Below are positions 22,725 through 34,227 of a stretch of DNA of 64,000 bases, one piece after another. Source of the DNA: Melampsora larici-populina 98AG31 (lineage: Eukaryota; Basidiomycota; Pucciniomycetes; Pucciniales; Melampsoraceae); assembly GCF_000204055.1 (NCBI RefSeq), contig NW_006768786.1, positions 1,042,873 through 1,106,872 on the forward strand, in the 5' to 3' direction. How positions within the stretch are numbered: the first letter of the stretch is position 1; each line of letters begins with the position of its first letter. The notes below the pieces were generated by a model, which saw only the letters and a list, made by a program, of their open reading frames with translations, was not told where the DNA came from and did no database searches. A program made the translations under genes and the position numbers.

Positions 22725-23361
22725 TTTGATGAGAATATTCTATATCAAAGGTTGTATGGATTATGAATTGGTGACAAGTAAGAATCCCAAGTCAATGATT
22801 GATTAATGAATTCCTTGTAAACTGAAAATGGTCAAGAAGCGATATCTGATTACCAACTGACGTCATTGACTCGCCGGCTTTCAGAACACCCATCAGCCGG
22901 ACAAGCTCACATTGCCAATCCCACCAGGGACCTGGTCTTGTGACATCTCTGAGAATTGTGACATACCGACCCCCCTCAATACAGGCATAAAGCCATCCCA
23001 ATATGTTTATACTAGATGAATCCGATTTTAAAAATTTATCAAGACTTTGTCCATTTTGTTTCACATGCTCAACATCGATTTGTATCAACTCCGCTCGGAA
23101 TCAGGAATCATCAATCAACGAGAGTTCATCAAGATATCAAACTTATCATTTCATCTCATCAAATCAATACTACTGCTCAAAACCTAAACAGCGGTTTACT
23201 TTCACAATATGTTCGTAGAAAACCTTATCTCAATTTCAATCCGTTGCTGATTGAAATGCTCTCTGTTCCATCTTACAAAGGCCTGCATCAAAGAAAACGG
23301 TGAGTCAGATTCATTCATCTTCATCGACTTTTCCTCTAACTTTTGGTTTCTTCGTATCTAG
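22725..23361. other. Intergenic region between ICL1 and the zinc-finger gene
   Basis: The shared 5' region of two divergent genes. A C-rich run (about 22969-22976, CCCCCCTC read on +) resembles a stress/carbon-source element (AGGGG on the minus strand), but this is weak. The first exon of the zinc-finger gene is probably within about 23215-23300. Confidence 0.3.
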
Positions 23362-23754
23362 CTCCGAACTCAGGAAGCCAAGAAGAAGGAAGCTGTGAGT
23401 GAAATATCCTCATTTTCAAATTGTTCGATTCGCCCATGTTCATTCTAATCTTGGCTTTGTTCCTTGACTATCCAATCAGGCGGGTGTTCGAGTAGCGACA
23501 AATGCTGGTGGTGAGTAACGTTTGGTATCCATCAATTCCACTTTAGATTTAAAAACAATTACTATTGAATCTGAATGGCTAACCTATGAATGGCACCAAC
23601 AATAGGTGTACCCAAGAAACCTGAAAAAGTCAAGATTCAATGTCAAATCTGTAAAGGAGAATTTATCGCTTCTATGCCTACCGTTCTTCGAGATCATGCA
23701 GCGAACAAACATGTGAAGAACACCTTTGAACAATGCTTTCAGATTACAGTCTAA
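23362..23754 (+). CDS. Small zinc-finger protein, At2g23090/4F5-like; 5' exon unresolved
   Basis: Exons 23362-23394, 23480-23510 and 23606-23754 join in phase: LRTQEAKKKEA, then AGVRVATNAGG, then VPKKPEKVKIQCQICKGEF. The last exon ends with VLRDHAANKHVKNTFEQCF. The Cys-X2-Cys, His and His pattern and the FEQCF end match the At2g23090-like zinc-binding family, short proteins of unknown role that start with a basic 4F5-type segment. An upstream segment ending just before the GTGAGT at 23300 encodes KGLHQRKR-like residues, but its phase does not match the next exon by one base. The start codon is therefore not assigned. The terminator is TAA. Confidence 0.7.
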
Positions 23755-24625
23755 ATCCATCATCAACGTCGTTTATATCTGATTTTTTTTCAAAGTGTAT
23801 TATCAACCATTTCTGTTTTGGGATCGCTTTTTTTCCTATCCGATGACCGACAAGGGCCTTTCTTCTATCACATTGGATTATTTAGGATACCCATCTGAGT
23901 TGGTGTAGTAAATGGTTATTGATGATAACTGCTAGTAACAGCTTACATTACCGTGCTTATTTGTTCCGGTGAAATAGTTTGCTGTCTCCATTATACATAC
24001 AACTTATAATAAAGGCTTTCAGAAAGGGTTGGCTTGTATATACGCTTTTCTACTATGTCTATCGGGTTCAGTCTGGCCGATACATGTACCCAATCATGAG
24101 TCGCTTGATCTAGGATCGTGGGTTGTAAAATCTTTGGAAGAGTGACTAAAAGAAAACAACTTCAATAGGAATCAATAAAGCTTCTGCTCGGCTCAGAATT
24201 TAATCTTGCTGGATTCAATCGTTGTTTGCTGCTCCTGACTCTGAATATAACCACTATTTCTTGCCTGCCTGTGGATATTGCACAGTTAAGATGCCACTCC
24301 GCTACAGAAAGTGAAGAGGCCTTCTTCAGTGACATCATCTGAACTTGTGTCATTTGTGAGTTACCGATTCATTGCAGGAGTTATGATTGGTTATGTTATT
24401 CGATTTGAAGGGTTTTTTTTGGTGAAGTGATGGTTTGTATCGCCCAGAGGAAGTGTGATGAGGATGAGCAGTTATGGTGTGACATGACATAAACTTATAA
24501 GTTACAGTGCTTAATATCAAATCTTGGAACTTCATGATTCAGTCTTTCTGAATGTTTCGTCATCGATGGAATTCAACTCATCCAACTTATCAACTTATCA
24601 ACTTGACTTTTAATGTAATGAAGTA
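23755..24625. other. Intergenic, no gene recognised
   Basis: 3' flank of the zinc-finger gene and 5' flank of the NVJ2-like gene. Only short frames without motifs. Confidence 0.45.
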
Positions 24626-27600
24626 ATGTTTTACTTATTACTGTTTACCTACTTCCTTGGTGCTTTCACCTTTCTACCTGCTCTTCTCATCATCGTCTGC
24701 TCATTCATCTACTTCACCTCACCTTATGCGAATCTCGAAGGCCCGACTAAAGCCATCTCAATCAGTCGTGAGGAAACTCAAGAATCTGAAAAGCTAAACA
24801 CCAAGGAATCAGTCGAACAAGGTCTTCCTAAACTCTATAGGGCAGGATGGCTTACCGTCCGACAAACGTACGATCCTGTGCAAGCCGGTGATGGTACTTA
24901 TATGGGTATGTTAACAAACAGCTATCGTAGCTTTATGGATCAGCGTTCGAAGGATCCTAAACGGTCTCGTCCTAAGGATCAGTTCTATACTGTCTTGAAG
25001 CAAAACGTACTTTTCCTTTACGAAGATGAGGATCAACTTGATTGTGCGGCTGCGATCGAAGTGACACTCTACAACACTTTACTTTACCCTGACGCTGGTC
25101 CGGATGGCGAACTCTATGTGAAACGAAGGGCAATATGTCTTAGACCTCAATCTCAATCTCTTTCAAATGAATCTACGACCAAAGACACCAAATGTCCCGA
25201 GAGCCCTACCGAGACTGAAGTCCTTCACGAGCGTCAGATTGCTGGACGTCCTTTACCTTGGTTCATCTTCACAAAGGATAATTATGAAAAAGAAGATTGG
25301 TATCATATGCTTGTTGCCTCCTCAAAACTCTCAAAACCCAATGCAAAATCAACATTTGCCAAAGATACATCTTTATTTGATCCTGAAGACATGGCCAAAT
25401 TAGTCGACAGTATCGATCAACAGCCAGACCCAATTCCCATGCGATGGCTCAATGCTATGATCGGTCGAATCTTTCTCTCGGCCTATCGAACATCGGCACT
25501 CGAGACTTGGATTATTGATCGAATCATGAACAAACTCACACGGGTCAAAACTCCTAGTTTCTTGTCCGCAATCAAAGTACGAGAAGTCAACGTTGGTTCA
25601 TCAACTCCTTTCTTCAGCAAACCTATGCTGAAAGAGCTGACGGGTGATGGAGACGCTAGTATGGAGGTACACGTGAATTACCAGGGCGAGTTCAGGATCA
25701 CCGTCGAGACTGTAGCCACCATCAATCTGAGCGCCCGCTTCAAGCCGTATGTGGTCAATCTAGTCCTTGCTGTTGTTCTTAAGGAGCTTGAAGGTAACTT
25801 ACTACTCAAGATCAAGAAGCCGCCAACCAACAGACTCTGGTTTGGATTCACAACTATGCCCCGCTTAGTCCTTCAACTTGATCCTGTTGTGTCAACTCGC
25901 CAAATCAAATGGGCCTTGATCTTGAAACCCATTGAATCAAGAATCCGTGAAGTGGTGAGCTCGTATAAAAGATGATAGAACTGATGACCTGGATGCTATG
26001 CTGATATTGGTTCCACGGGTGTTTGATCTCGAGGGTAGGTCTTGGAATCTATTGTTCTACCTCATCTAGACGACTTGGCTTTCTTTGATACCCGACCTTA
26101 TGACCACCGTGGAGGTATTTGGGGGGATACTGCTCGCAAGAACGAAACAACTTCTCCTGCCGACTCTCCCTTTGGTGAAAAAGCCAACGAGGATAGTACA
26201 GAGAAGATTTCCTCGCCCATGTCATCCCACGAGGGCAATTCAACTGTCGATCCCGAACATAATCATTCCGTAAATGCATCCAGTACGAGTCGCGAGCCGG
26301 CATCAAATCTCGAAAGTTTAAGGCAGCGGACAGCTCACAAAGATCCTCAAGATGTGGAAGAACCAAGTGCCAACAAAGCGCCAACCTCAGTCACCGAGTC
26401 TAACCCCTTGCCTGTTCTATCCACCAACCAAGAAGGCAAGCGGAACAGCTGGTTTTTGAACAGCCGTAGACAAGAAAGCACCTTTCCTCCCTCTCAAAAT
26501 TCCCCAAGAGCAAATGCCAAACCTGATTCAGCCAACGTGTCCGCGGAGTTTGACGGCGAGGCCCTGGCAAAGTTGAAAGAAGTTCTCAGGTCACGTTCAG
26601 AGTCGAGTCGAGTAGTCACCCCTTCCCTCAACTTCTCCAGTTTCTCCAACGATTTGAGTCTACCAACTATTGCCTCGCCTGATGCTGAATCCCTGGATCC
26701 TCTGGCCAGTGGTTCCGACGAGACGTCGCCCAAGCTCACACTACAACCTGCTTTTAACCATCTTTCTTCCTCACCTACATCTAACCTGATAAAACCAGAC
26801 ACTCCACACGAGATCACCGAAAATATCGATGTTGCCAATGAAACATCCAAGACTCCGCGCCGGATGCCACCACCGCCTTCTCACCGCCCTCTAGCATCAC
26901 CAACAAACCTACCCCCTCCGCAGCGTCAACTCGGTACTGGCCTTGCAAAACAACCATCTGAAATCTCTTTAGGCTCCACGTTGCCTGGTTCAAATCCTAC
27001 ATCTATTCTTAATCAACTCCGAACTCGTGCGGCTGATAAAGAAGCGATTGCAGCTAGCATGTCACAGGCCAAAAATGTGGTACGAAAATGGGGGGCATCA
27101 TGGACCGCAAAGCGTAAACAATCGCAGTCGACGCCCTACACGAACGGGTTCAACCCAATTCCAATCGATACACTCCCGGAGGCAATCGCATCTAGGAGTT
27201 CTATTCACGGCTCATCGGCAGAAGCAGCTGATGAGGAACTTCACCGTTCAAATTCCACGAAGGTGAACGACACTCTATTAGTCGACACCCTTGCCGATGG
27301 CGGCGAAGATGGCGAGGTTCGCTCGCACCAAGGACAAGGAGCAAGAAACGAGATGATGTCCCTCAATGAACATCGCCCTTCATCAATCATCGCCACCGGT
27401 TCATCAAGCACCAGCCCCGAGCTCAAGGCCCCCGAGCTACGCCACAAGACTAGTACCTCACGATTAAGTCTTGCCCCCAGTGAAGAGAACTCGGCTAAAC
27501 GCAATCGTACAATTTATACAGCCAACGGGCAGTTCATTCCAGCTGCTCCACAGTCTACCACGGGGCTCAGTATCTCATCAGCTCAGCTGGTCATCAAGTC

Positions 27601-28166
27601 TGGTTCGTCATTGGGCTCTCTGTAGTTCAAATTTCATTCTTCCACATAAGCTCAACCGTCTCTCCTTTCGCACAGATAACATCGAACCGCTCACTGCTGG
27701 GCCAGCCTCCGGATCCGTCATGTCACAGCCATCGACTAGTCCAGCGATCTCTACCGAGCGGTCGAGCTACAGACCTGCACCGATGATGGCAATCCCGGGC
27801 ATCAAAGACTCGAGTCATCGCTTTGCTCTTGGCTCGGACTCGGTTGCCCAGCAACTGCCTCAGCCAGAACCCAAACACTTTGATCCGTCAACCCAATCAG
27901 GTCTTTCGAATGACCGATCTGACACGTTGGGCCTGGAAGGGATGAGCCAGCCAGTCAGTGAGGTAGCACCAGAAAATTCAACTGGCTCGCCTAAATTGGT
28001 GGGATCTTCTGACCACAAGTCCGACGTCAGCCCCGAGACTTCAGACGCGCAGATCGACCAACAAAAGGTCATGTTGACTGAAAGCTCAAATTCTATCCCT
28101 GATCAAGTTGATCGAGACTTGATAGATCTCGGTGGGAGAAGTGTAGAGGAAGCATGGGGCTTGTGA
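24626..28166 (+). CDS. NVJ2: Nvj2/TEX2-type SMP-domain lipid-transfer protein
   Basis: Members are anchored in the ER and move lipids (ceramide in yeast) at contacts with vacuole or Golgi. Three exons (24626-25954, 26039-27602, 27676-28166) give 1,127 residues. Seen: an N-terminal hydrophobic segment (about residues 1-30, FYLLLFTYFLGAFTFLPALL); a PH-like region with YRAGWLTVRQTY, FYTVLKQNVLFLYEDEDQ and WYHMLVASSK; and an SMP domain with PMRWLNAMIGRIFLSAYRT, the TPFFSKPMLKEL region, VNYQGEFRITVETVATI and IKWALILKPIESRIREV. After the intron it continues LESIVLPHLDDLAFF, which closes the SMP domain. The rest (about 600 residues) is Ser/Pro/Thr-rich and likely disordered. The second intron uses a weaker donor, GTTCGT. 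Confidence 0.85.
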
Positions 28167-29089
28167 CCGGGTAGAACATTGGCGTGGCGGTGAGAAAAGC
28201 AGATGTTCGTCATTCATTACCTTGACTGTAAAACCAGAGCCGAATGGGTTTGATAAAGGCATTGTGAGTTTCATTCCATCTTAATCCGAAAGCAAGACTT
28301 AGCCGAAGCACAAATCATTGAGTTTTCCCAAAAAAATGTAGTGTACATACCTGTTTTGATCATAGTGTAGAACAAGATATCAATCCCACGCCCTTTATTT
28401 AATTACATGTGCACTATTTGCAAGTTTGATCTTTTTGCATGGCCATATGGCTTTGATTGATGATGTCCATATTTCCAAGCACTTCTGTGACCTGTACTAG
28501 AGTCATATGTTGTGTACCATTCTTTCGAATATCTAGAAACAGGTATAGGTATAATTTACCAGAAGTGTGAGACCTGAAAAGCTTGACAATCTGCATGTAC
28601 TTGAATCCTTCTGAGGCATCGCCTGGTTGGGTTTCACCTATAAGATCAAAGAGAAGCTCTCTAATGAGCAATGAATTTATGGTCAAAGAAGATGATATTT
28701 CAATTGGAAATCTGCAACTTACCATATTTCAAGACTTAATGAAGGGTGACACACCAAACACATCCATGTTGTGTGGTTAGAAAACTTGCTTAATGAGCTG
28801 ATACACTTCTTGACTCTGACTAGAAGTTGATCTCTCAAGAAACTCTACAAAATTATATTCATGATGGATGGTTGAAATCAAAAGAAGCAAGACTATATGC
28901 CTTAAAAGTCTTCATCTCACACCAAAGATAGATACCATACTCGAAAAATGGAGCTATGTCCTAACACCACAAAAATACTCATTCTGTTTTCATCAATCAC
29001 TGACTAGAACTTGAAGATGTATCCATCAATGAGCCTTTCACCTCGGCTTCTTGTTAATCAATAGCTATGTAGATCTCCATATACTCTTA
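28167..29089. other. Intergenic, no gene recognised
   Basis: Ordinary AT-rich flank up to the MULE target duplication. No supported frame. Confidence 0.45.
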
Positions 29090-29098
29090 CTATTTTAT

Positions 29099-29222
29099 GG
29101 GTCAATAGATTTTTACACACAACCATTTACACTCCTTATTGAGTGTAAATTCGGTTGTGTGTAAAGATGTATGTAATTACGGGTGAAATACAATTTTACA
29201 CCCCTTCGGGCCCAAATTGTAG
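29099..29222. repeat. MULE left TIR, outer part
   Basis: The first 124 bp of the left TIR. It folds on itself: TTTTTACACACAACC pairs with GGTTGTGTGTAAA and encloses a second stem TTTACACTC/GAGTGTAAA. The repeat is cut at the TA 29223-29224 by the mariner and resumes at 33377. Confidence 0.8.
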
Positions 29223-29224
29223 TA

Positions 29225-29383
29225 CAGTCAGTCCAGATTCGCTTGACGAGTCGAATTTTTATTATTATTGTTACACAGCAATACAGCTATCTTATAAGCA
29301 TATGTTTATAAGTTTACTGAATTTCAAGCTGGTGCTGTTGACCAAATCGGAACAGCCCTCAGCTAGATTACCATCACCACCTC
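29225..29383 (+). repeat. Mariner left TIR (159 bp)
   Basis: Inverted copy of 33216-33374 with one mismatch. It probably also supplies the promoter for the transposase gene starting at 29453. Confidence 0.92.
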
Positions 29384-29452
29384 ATCAATACCTTCTACAA
29401 CCTCACCGATACCTTCCATTTATTCCATCTCATCTCATATCATATAAGAATT

Positions 29453-30577
29453 ATGTTTGTTCAATACAGTGCCCAACTTAAAGTAATTGCATTCAACAAA
29501 TTCCTAGCTGGACAAACGATCAAAGCCATCAATGAAGATCTGCTTACATCAATCTCACCGAGCTCTTTCTTACGATGGAAGAATCTGTACAACCGTACTC
29601 ATGCGGTAGTCAGAGATCCAAAAACCTACGAACGACAAGGCCGTCACACTCTCTACACTGACAATGATCGAGATTTTATGATTGAACTTATCGAGGCTGA
29701 TCCGACTCTATTCCTGGATGAGGTTCAAGAAGCAATGTACGATCACACCGATCTACTTGCTTGTCGTCAAACTATTGCGAACGATCTGAAAGAACGCCTT
29801 TTTCTTACCGTTCACAAAGCATCAAAAGTCGATATCAATCAATCACCTGAACTCCGAGCAGCCTACTCCGGTGAGATCTGCCACATGCCACCCGAGTTCC
29901 TAGTCTTCCTAGGTGAGTGTCCATTGTCATCTTCTCTTTGTTTAAGAGGATGTCATACTGATTCTAATGTTTTCTAACCTCCATTTAGATGAATCGGGTC
30001 TTCGACCGCAGGATGTGGAACGTGATCGTGTCAGGTCAAAGAAAGGCGAAAGACCAAAGGCATTGAAGCGTACAAGGGCAGGGCGTCACTACAGCGTGCT
30101 AGCTGCGATATGTGAGATGGGTCTGTTGGCAGTGAACGCAAAAGTTGATGGTTACTGTCGAGATGAATTCCAGGCATTCTTGAAACATGTCCTGGTGTGT
30201 TCGTTTTATTTTCTTTAGATGTGACCAATCATAGTAAGCTGACAAACTTCCTGTCAAAGCTTCCTGTCATGCAGCCTTACCCAAACCGAAATTCTGTCTT
30301 GGTAATGGATAACGCCACCATCCATCGCCGTGGAGGGATTCAAGCGCTATGTGAGGCGGCAGGAGTACTTTTAGTGTATTTATCACCCTTTTCCCCCGAC
30401 TTTAACCCAATCGAACAAACTTTCAAGGTCTTCAAGGACACCCTTCGTCGAAACGGGCTCTTTGCTGAAGCTATTGATAAATTGGAATGTATGATGAGGG
30501 TCATGAGTGATATATGCACCAGTTCGTTCATTACTAGCTTATACATAACTGGTGGATATAGGCCAAGAAATGTATGA
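29453..30577 (+). CDS. Tc1/mariner transposase (DD34E), intact
   Basis: Cuts and rejoins DNA at the element ends. Three exons (29453-29912, 29989-30194, 30260-30577) give 327 residues. The N-terminal half is helix-turn-helix-like (FNKFLAGQTIKAINEDL, then SSFLRWKNLYN). Catalytic core: the first Asp in FLDESGLRPQD (spanning intron 1), the second in VLVMDNATIH, and Glu in SPDFNPIEQTFKVFK with 34 residues between, so DD34E. KGERPKALKRTRAGRHYSVL lies between the first two. Introns are GT-AG. No stop or frameshift is seen. The start is the first ATG after the left TIR. Confidence 0.9.
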
Positions 30578-31093
30578 AATAAATTAGTCTTACATCTGAT
30601 AAGAAAAAGTCGTGTCATTGTAAAATACACTAACTAGTTTGAAGAAATCAAAGATATGCTAGCTGAAGAAAGTTGTCATGGCAAAATGCTTCTTCAGTTT
30701 AAACATTTTTTTACCGTGTGTCTCCTCAAGGCGCGAGTGAGAGTAAAAGACAAAATAAGAAAACGCTACTAGAGAGAAAAAGAAAAGGGTGCAAGGAAAC
30801 AAGAAATTATTATTAAAGTAAATCTACCCTTTTACAAAGACCGTAAAAGGCGTGAGCAACGGCATAAGTACCTCATTATTGTGCTTGTTGTGCACTTTTG
30901 CTTGAGGAACTTGTTTTTGCACTAAAAAACAAATTTTCATTACTAAATAAGCTGAAGATACAACTAGAGATACAACTGAAGAGATGATATGAAGAGAAAA
31001 CAGTTAATAGATATCGTAGTGTACTGTGGCTACTTGAATAATACAATGTTTACATAATGATCCAGTACATTTATTTTGAGCGGTGAGAGCCTA
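30578..31093. other. Convergent spacer between the two mariner genes
   Basis: About 0.5 kb of AT-rich sequence with no frame. It must contain both transcription terminators. Confidence 0.5.
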
Positions 31094-33146
31094 TTAGAAG
31101 GTTGGGTTTTTGAGATGATCTCGATACAAAGGTGCGTTCTCATGGAGACGCAGAGCGGGACCAAAAGCAAACCCAAGCGATTCCAACTTCTCGATACTGA
31201 GGTGATGGGACAAAAACATCTCAAAGTTTACCAAATCGTTCAATATCAAAGCATCTCGAGTTCTTTGATCATTTGGGTCAATTGAGGCAAATTCAAGAAA
31301 CCTTTCAAATAGTGGAAGAGGTCTAGGAGCAGGTGAATCTGATCGGGTATTGGTTATGGGGACGCTGGTATTGCTGGTATTGTTGGTATAGGGAGGGGGT
31401 TGGGAAGTGGATCGAGCTGGTGGTGCAGGCCAGAACGGTTGGGATCTTCCTTGCGAATTGCTGATGGGCAACCAGACGAATTCAGGTCCATGAGGAGGTT
31501 TCATTATACTGACACCTGGAACCTTTGCAACCTATTTGAAATTGATTCAAGTCAATTCAATATTGCTGATGACTTTGGAGAAAGACAGAAGTGAAATCTT
31601 ACTATCGCTTTTGCCCAGATGTCCATTGAAGCGTGGCTGAGGTGCATCGCCTGGGTAGGATTGCCGGGGTTGACACATCCCATGCATTCCTTTCCACCAA
31701 TTGAAGCATGACCATACTTGACCATCAGCTGGGTTCGTATAGCCTGGAAAGTTGAGGCAACTCCGATGGTCTTTTCCAGCAGATCAATCAGTATACATGT
31801 CAAAGCATAATTAGATAGAACTTTACTTACATCCATCTCAAGCTCATCATGTCGAGCCGAATCCAATGCATCAGGATCAACATGGACCAAAGCTTGATCG
31901 AATTGGGTTTCCTGTTTGGTAGGTAAATCAAGAAACATGTTAGAGTCAATCAAAGAAAGGCAAAAAGAAAGGTGTGACTTACTTTGGAGGTGGTACGAGC
32001 TACCTTTTTTGGGTTCTCCATCAAAATACGGAAACCAATCTCTTTTCCAGTCTTGTCGATCACCATTCTCTTGAAATCGTTGAAATTTGTTTCGTTTGCA
32101 ATTACCGGCATAAGTGACTTGCCAAAAACACCACCATTACTTACATATCCTTTTAAAATCACCTGACCATGTTGGTCAGCTAGCTTGAGTAGACGTCCAC
32201 ATGCCTTCTTGTGTTGGTCGCAAAGTTGAAAGAGCGCATCCTTCAAGCTCTGGAGTGGGACCCCATGAACTTGAACCAGGATATCGAATGGCTCCTTGGT
32301 GGTGTTGTAATCGATGTAAGTTTGAGGCGTTCCAGATCGTTTGTCGGCAGGAGTGAGCGGATTTGGGATGTAAACGTGAAATCCAAGTTTTGCTCGCATT
32401 GGTTTATTTCTCTCCATTTCCGCAAGCGTTGGCTCAGGTTGTTGAGCTGGCGGTGGAGGGGGACTGGGGGAACAGGTGAGATCGACATGGCAATGTCGAA
32501 CTACAGTCAAAGAGATCTCAGCTTAGTTCTTTGGCATGATTTTTGATTAGTAAGAGAAACAACTTACCTGGCAAACTTTCAGCTTGAGTTTGCTGTCCAG
32601 AAGCTTGGCCAAGCATTGGGTCTCGGTGACTAGGCTCTGGCCCTGGAGTTGGTTGAGCTAAGAGTGAATCATTCAAGAATCAGCTTTGTCTGGAACGATT
32701 CAGGCAAAGACAGGGGAGGGAAATTGATGACATGACTTACAAGCAGGATGAAGGCGACATAGAAACGCCTGCGAACCTTGCGGACGTGAGTAATCCATGT
32801 GTATAAGCTCAATATCGCGATACTCGCGTTGTCCAAACTGGACATTTTCCCAGTGGTGACCGGGTCTAGAAAACCGGTTTCAAGGTCATCAGTGATCAAA
32901 AGCTCAAATGAAATGGATTCAAAAGAATCGCTTACTTTTCGGGATAGAAAGGGGTGCCACCCCAGCCACGCGCAGGGCTGAGACCACCTCGATCAGCCTG
33001 CCTTGCACGTCTCATGGCACTAAAGAGGACATCGGTTGTTAGTTCAGTGAAATTGAGGAAACGAAAGGTTTTCCAGGGACTTACGCTTCTTCTCTTCGAT
33101 TGGCGTCTTCTTTGTCGCGTTCTTTTCTGGTTTGTCTAGCAGGCAT
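31094..33146 (-). CDS. Mariner-encoded partner protein of unknown function, intact
   Basis: Eight exons on the minus strand (33146-33085, 33019-32936, 32865-32741, 32657-32568, 32500-31983, 31911-31831, 31743-31603, 31531-31094) join in phase to 512 residues without a stop. Order: a basic N-terminus (MPARQTRKERDKEDANRREE); a Pro/Gln linker; a globular block with LGFHVYIPNPLTPADKRSG, FDILVQVHGVPLQSLKDALF and GYVSNGGVFGKSLMPVIAN; a Cys-X2-Cys segment (GGKECMGCVNPGN) followed by QAMHLSHASMDIWAKAI; a Pro-rich spacer; and a C-terminal helical, SAM-like block (FERFLEFASIDPNDQRTRDA, then LESLGFAFGPALRL). It resembles repetitive hypothetical proteins of rusts. I know no assigned function. Its position inside the TIRs suggests a role in transposition or control. 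Confidence 0.8.
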
Positions 33147-33215
33147 TCAGGAATAAATTGGGAATTGGGAATTGGGAATTGAAACAGTGGTAGGAAGTTG
33201 ATCAAAGATGAAAGG

Positions 33216-33374
33216 GAGGTGGTGATGGTAATCTAGCTGAGGGCTGTTCCGATTTGGTCAACAGCACCAGCTTGAAATTCAGTAAACTTATAAACATATG
33301 CTTATAAGATAGCTGTATTGCTGTGTAACAATAATAATAAAAATTCGACTCGTCAAGCAAATCTGGACTGACTG
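33216..33374 (-). repeat. Mariner right TIR (159 bp)
   Basis: Inverted copy of the left TIR. It probably acts as the promoter of the partner gene starting at 33146. Confidence 0.92.
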
Positions 33375-33376
33375 TA

Positions 33377-33495
33377 TGTAAATTAGTCACGTGCAAAACC
33401 CGGAGTGCAAAAATTTACAGTACCGACCCCAAAGTCGAATTTTACACGTGAGTATTTACATACCTCATTGTATGTTAAAAATCCAGGGTGCAAAA
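33377..33495. repeat. MULE left TIR, inner part
   Basis: Continuation of the left MULE TIR after the mariner. TGTAAATTAGTCACGTGCAA and CAGTACCGACCCCAAAGT match the right TIR in inverse. Similarity fades after about 33495. Confidence 0.75.
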
Positions 33496-33635
33496 ATCTT
33501 TTCGAGGGCCAAAACCCTAAATTTACCCTCTACGTACCTCACACTCCTCTTTGGATGTAAACCGCCGGAGTGTTTTTCTCCGAAAGGTCCACCCCAAAAT
33601 TCAGTTTTCCATCCTATCTCCATACACTCATAACC

Positions 33636-33984
33636 TGTAAGGGTTACACAAGTACATTCATGGGTTCTGGATCATGGGATTAGTTAGGTGGTGTTATATC
33701 TTCTTGCTCCACGCCCGGTTCCGGAAAGTCCTCACTCCTCTGAGAGCCTATTACTGGACTTTCTGGAACCAGGTGAGCTTAGTTCTTTTTAATTGCTTTT
33801 ATCTTGTTTTATTCTCATTAGTTCTCTTTACTGACTCCTCTGAGAGCCTATTACTGGACTTTCTGGAACCAGCTCGTAATTCATATAACGAAGTTCCAAG
33901 TTAATTGTCCGAGTGTGCTCTCTCGAGAAGTCGTGCCGGATTAAACATCCGGACGCTAGTGAAGGTTCTCACGAGAACCTTACA
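33636..33984 (+). repeat. Gypsy 5' LTR
   Basis: Carries an internal 39-bp direct duplication (33734-33772 and 33834-33872, offset exactly 100 bp). Near its 3' end is the palindrome GGTTCTCACGAGAACC. Confidence 0.95.
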
Positions 33985-34227
33985 CTTTTTTTAACTTGAT
34001 CACTTCAAAAGTTAATTACAACAATTTTACATTCTATCATCATCACTATTATTTTTTTTCTCTTACTTCTGTCACCCTCAGTCTTCTTTCTGTCAATCTG
34101 CCACCCCTGTCACCTGTCAATCAAATCATCAGTCTTCAGCTCGGTTCGGTCAAACAAACCCAACAAATCCAGCCACCCGGATCGAACCTTGAATACAACT
34201 CACCTGCCAAGTTCTCAGACGTGTCGA

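Larger units (their letters stand above)
29225..33374. mobile_element. Tc1/mariner element with two intact convergent genes
   Basis: 159-bp terminal inverted repeats (29225-29383 and 33216-33374) start CAGTCAGTCCAGATT and differ at one position (C/T at a CpG). TA flanks both ends (29223-29224 and 33375-33376), the Tc1/mariner duplication. The MULE right TIR (around 45985-45995) shows the same local sequence with a single TA and no insertion, which proves the boundaries. Inside are a + strand DD34E transposase and a - strand gene of 512 codons, both without lesions. The start codons lie exactly 69 bp inside the TIRs on each side. Near-identical TIRs and intact genes indicate a young, possibly active copy. 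Confidence 0.93.
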
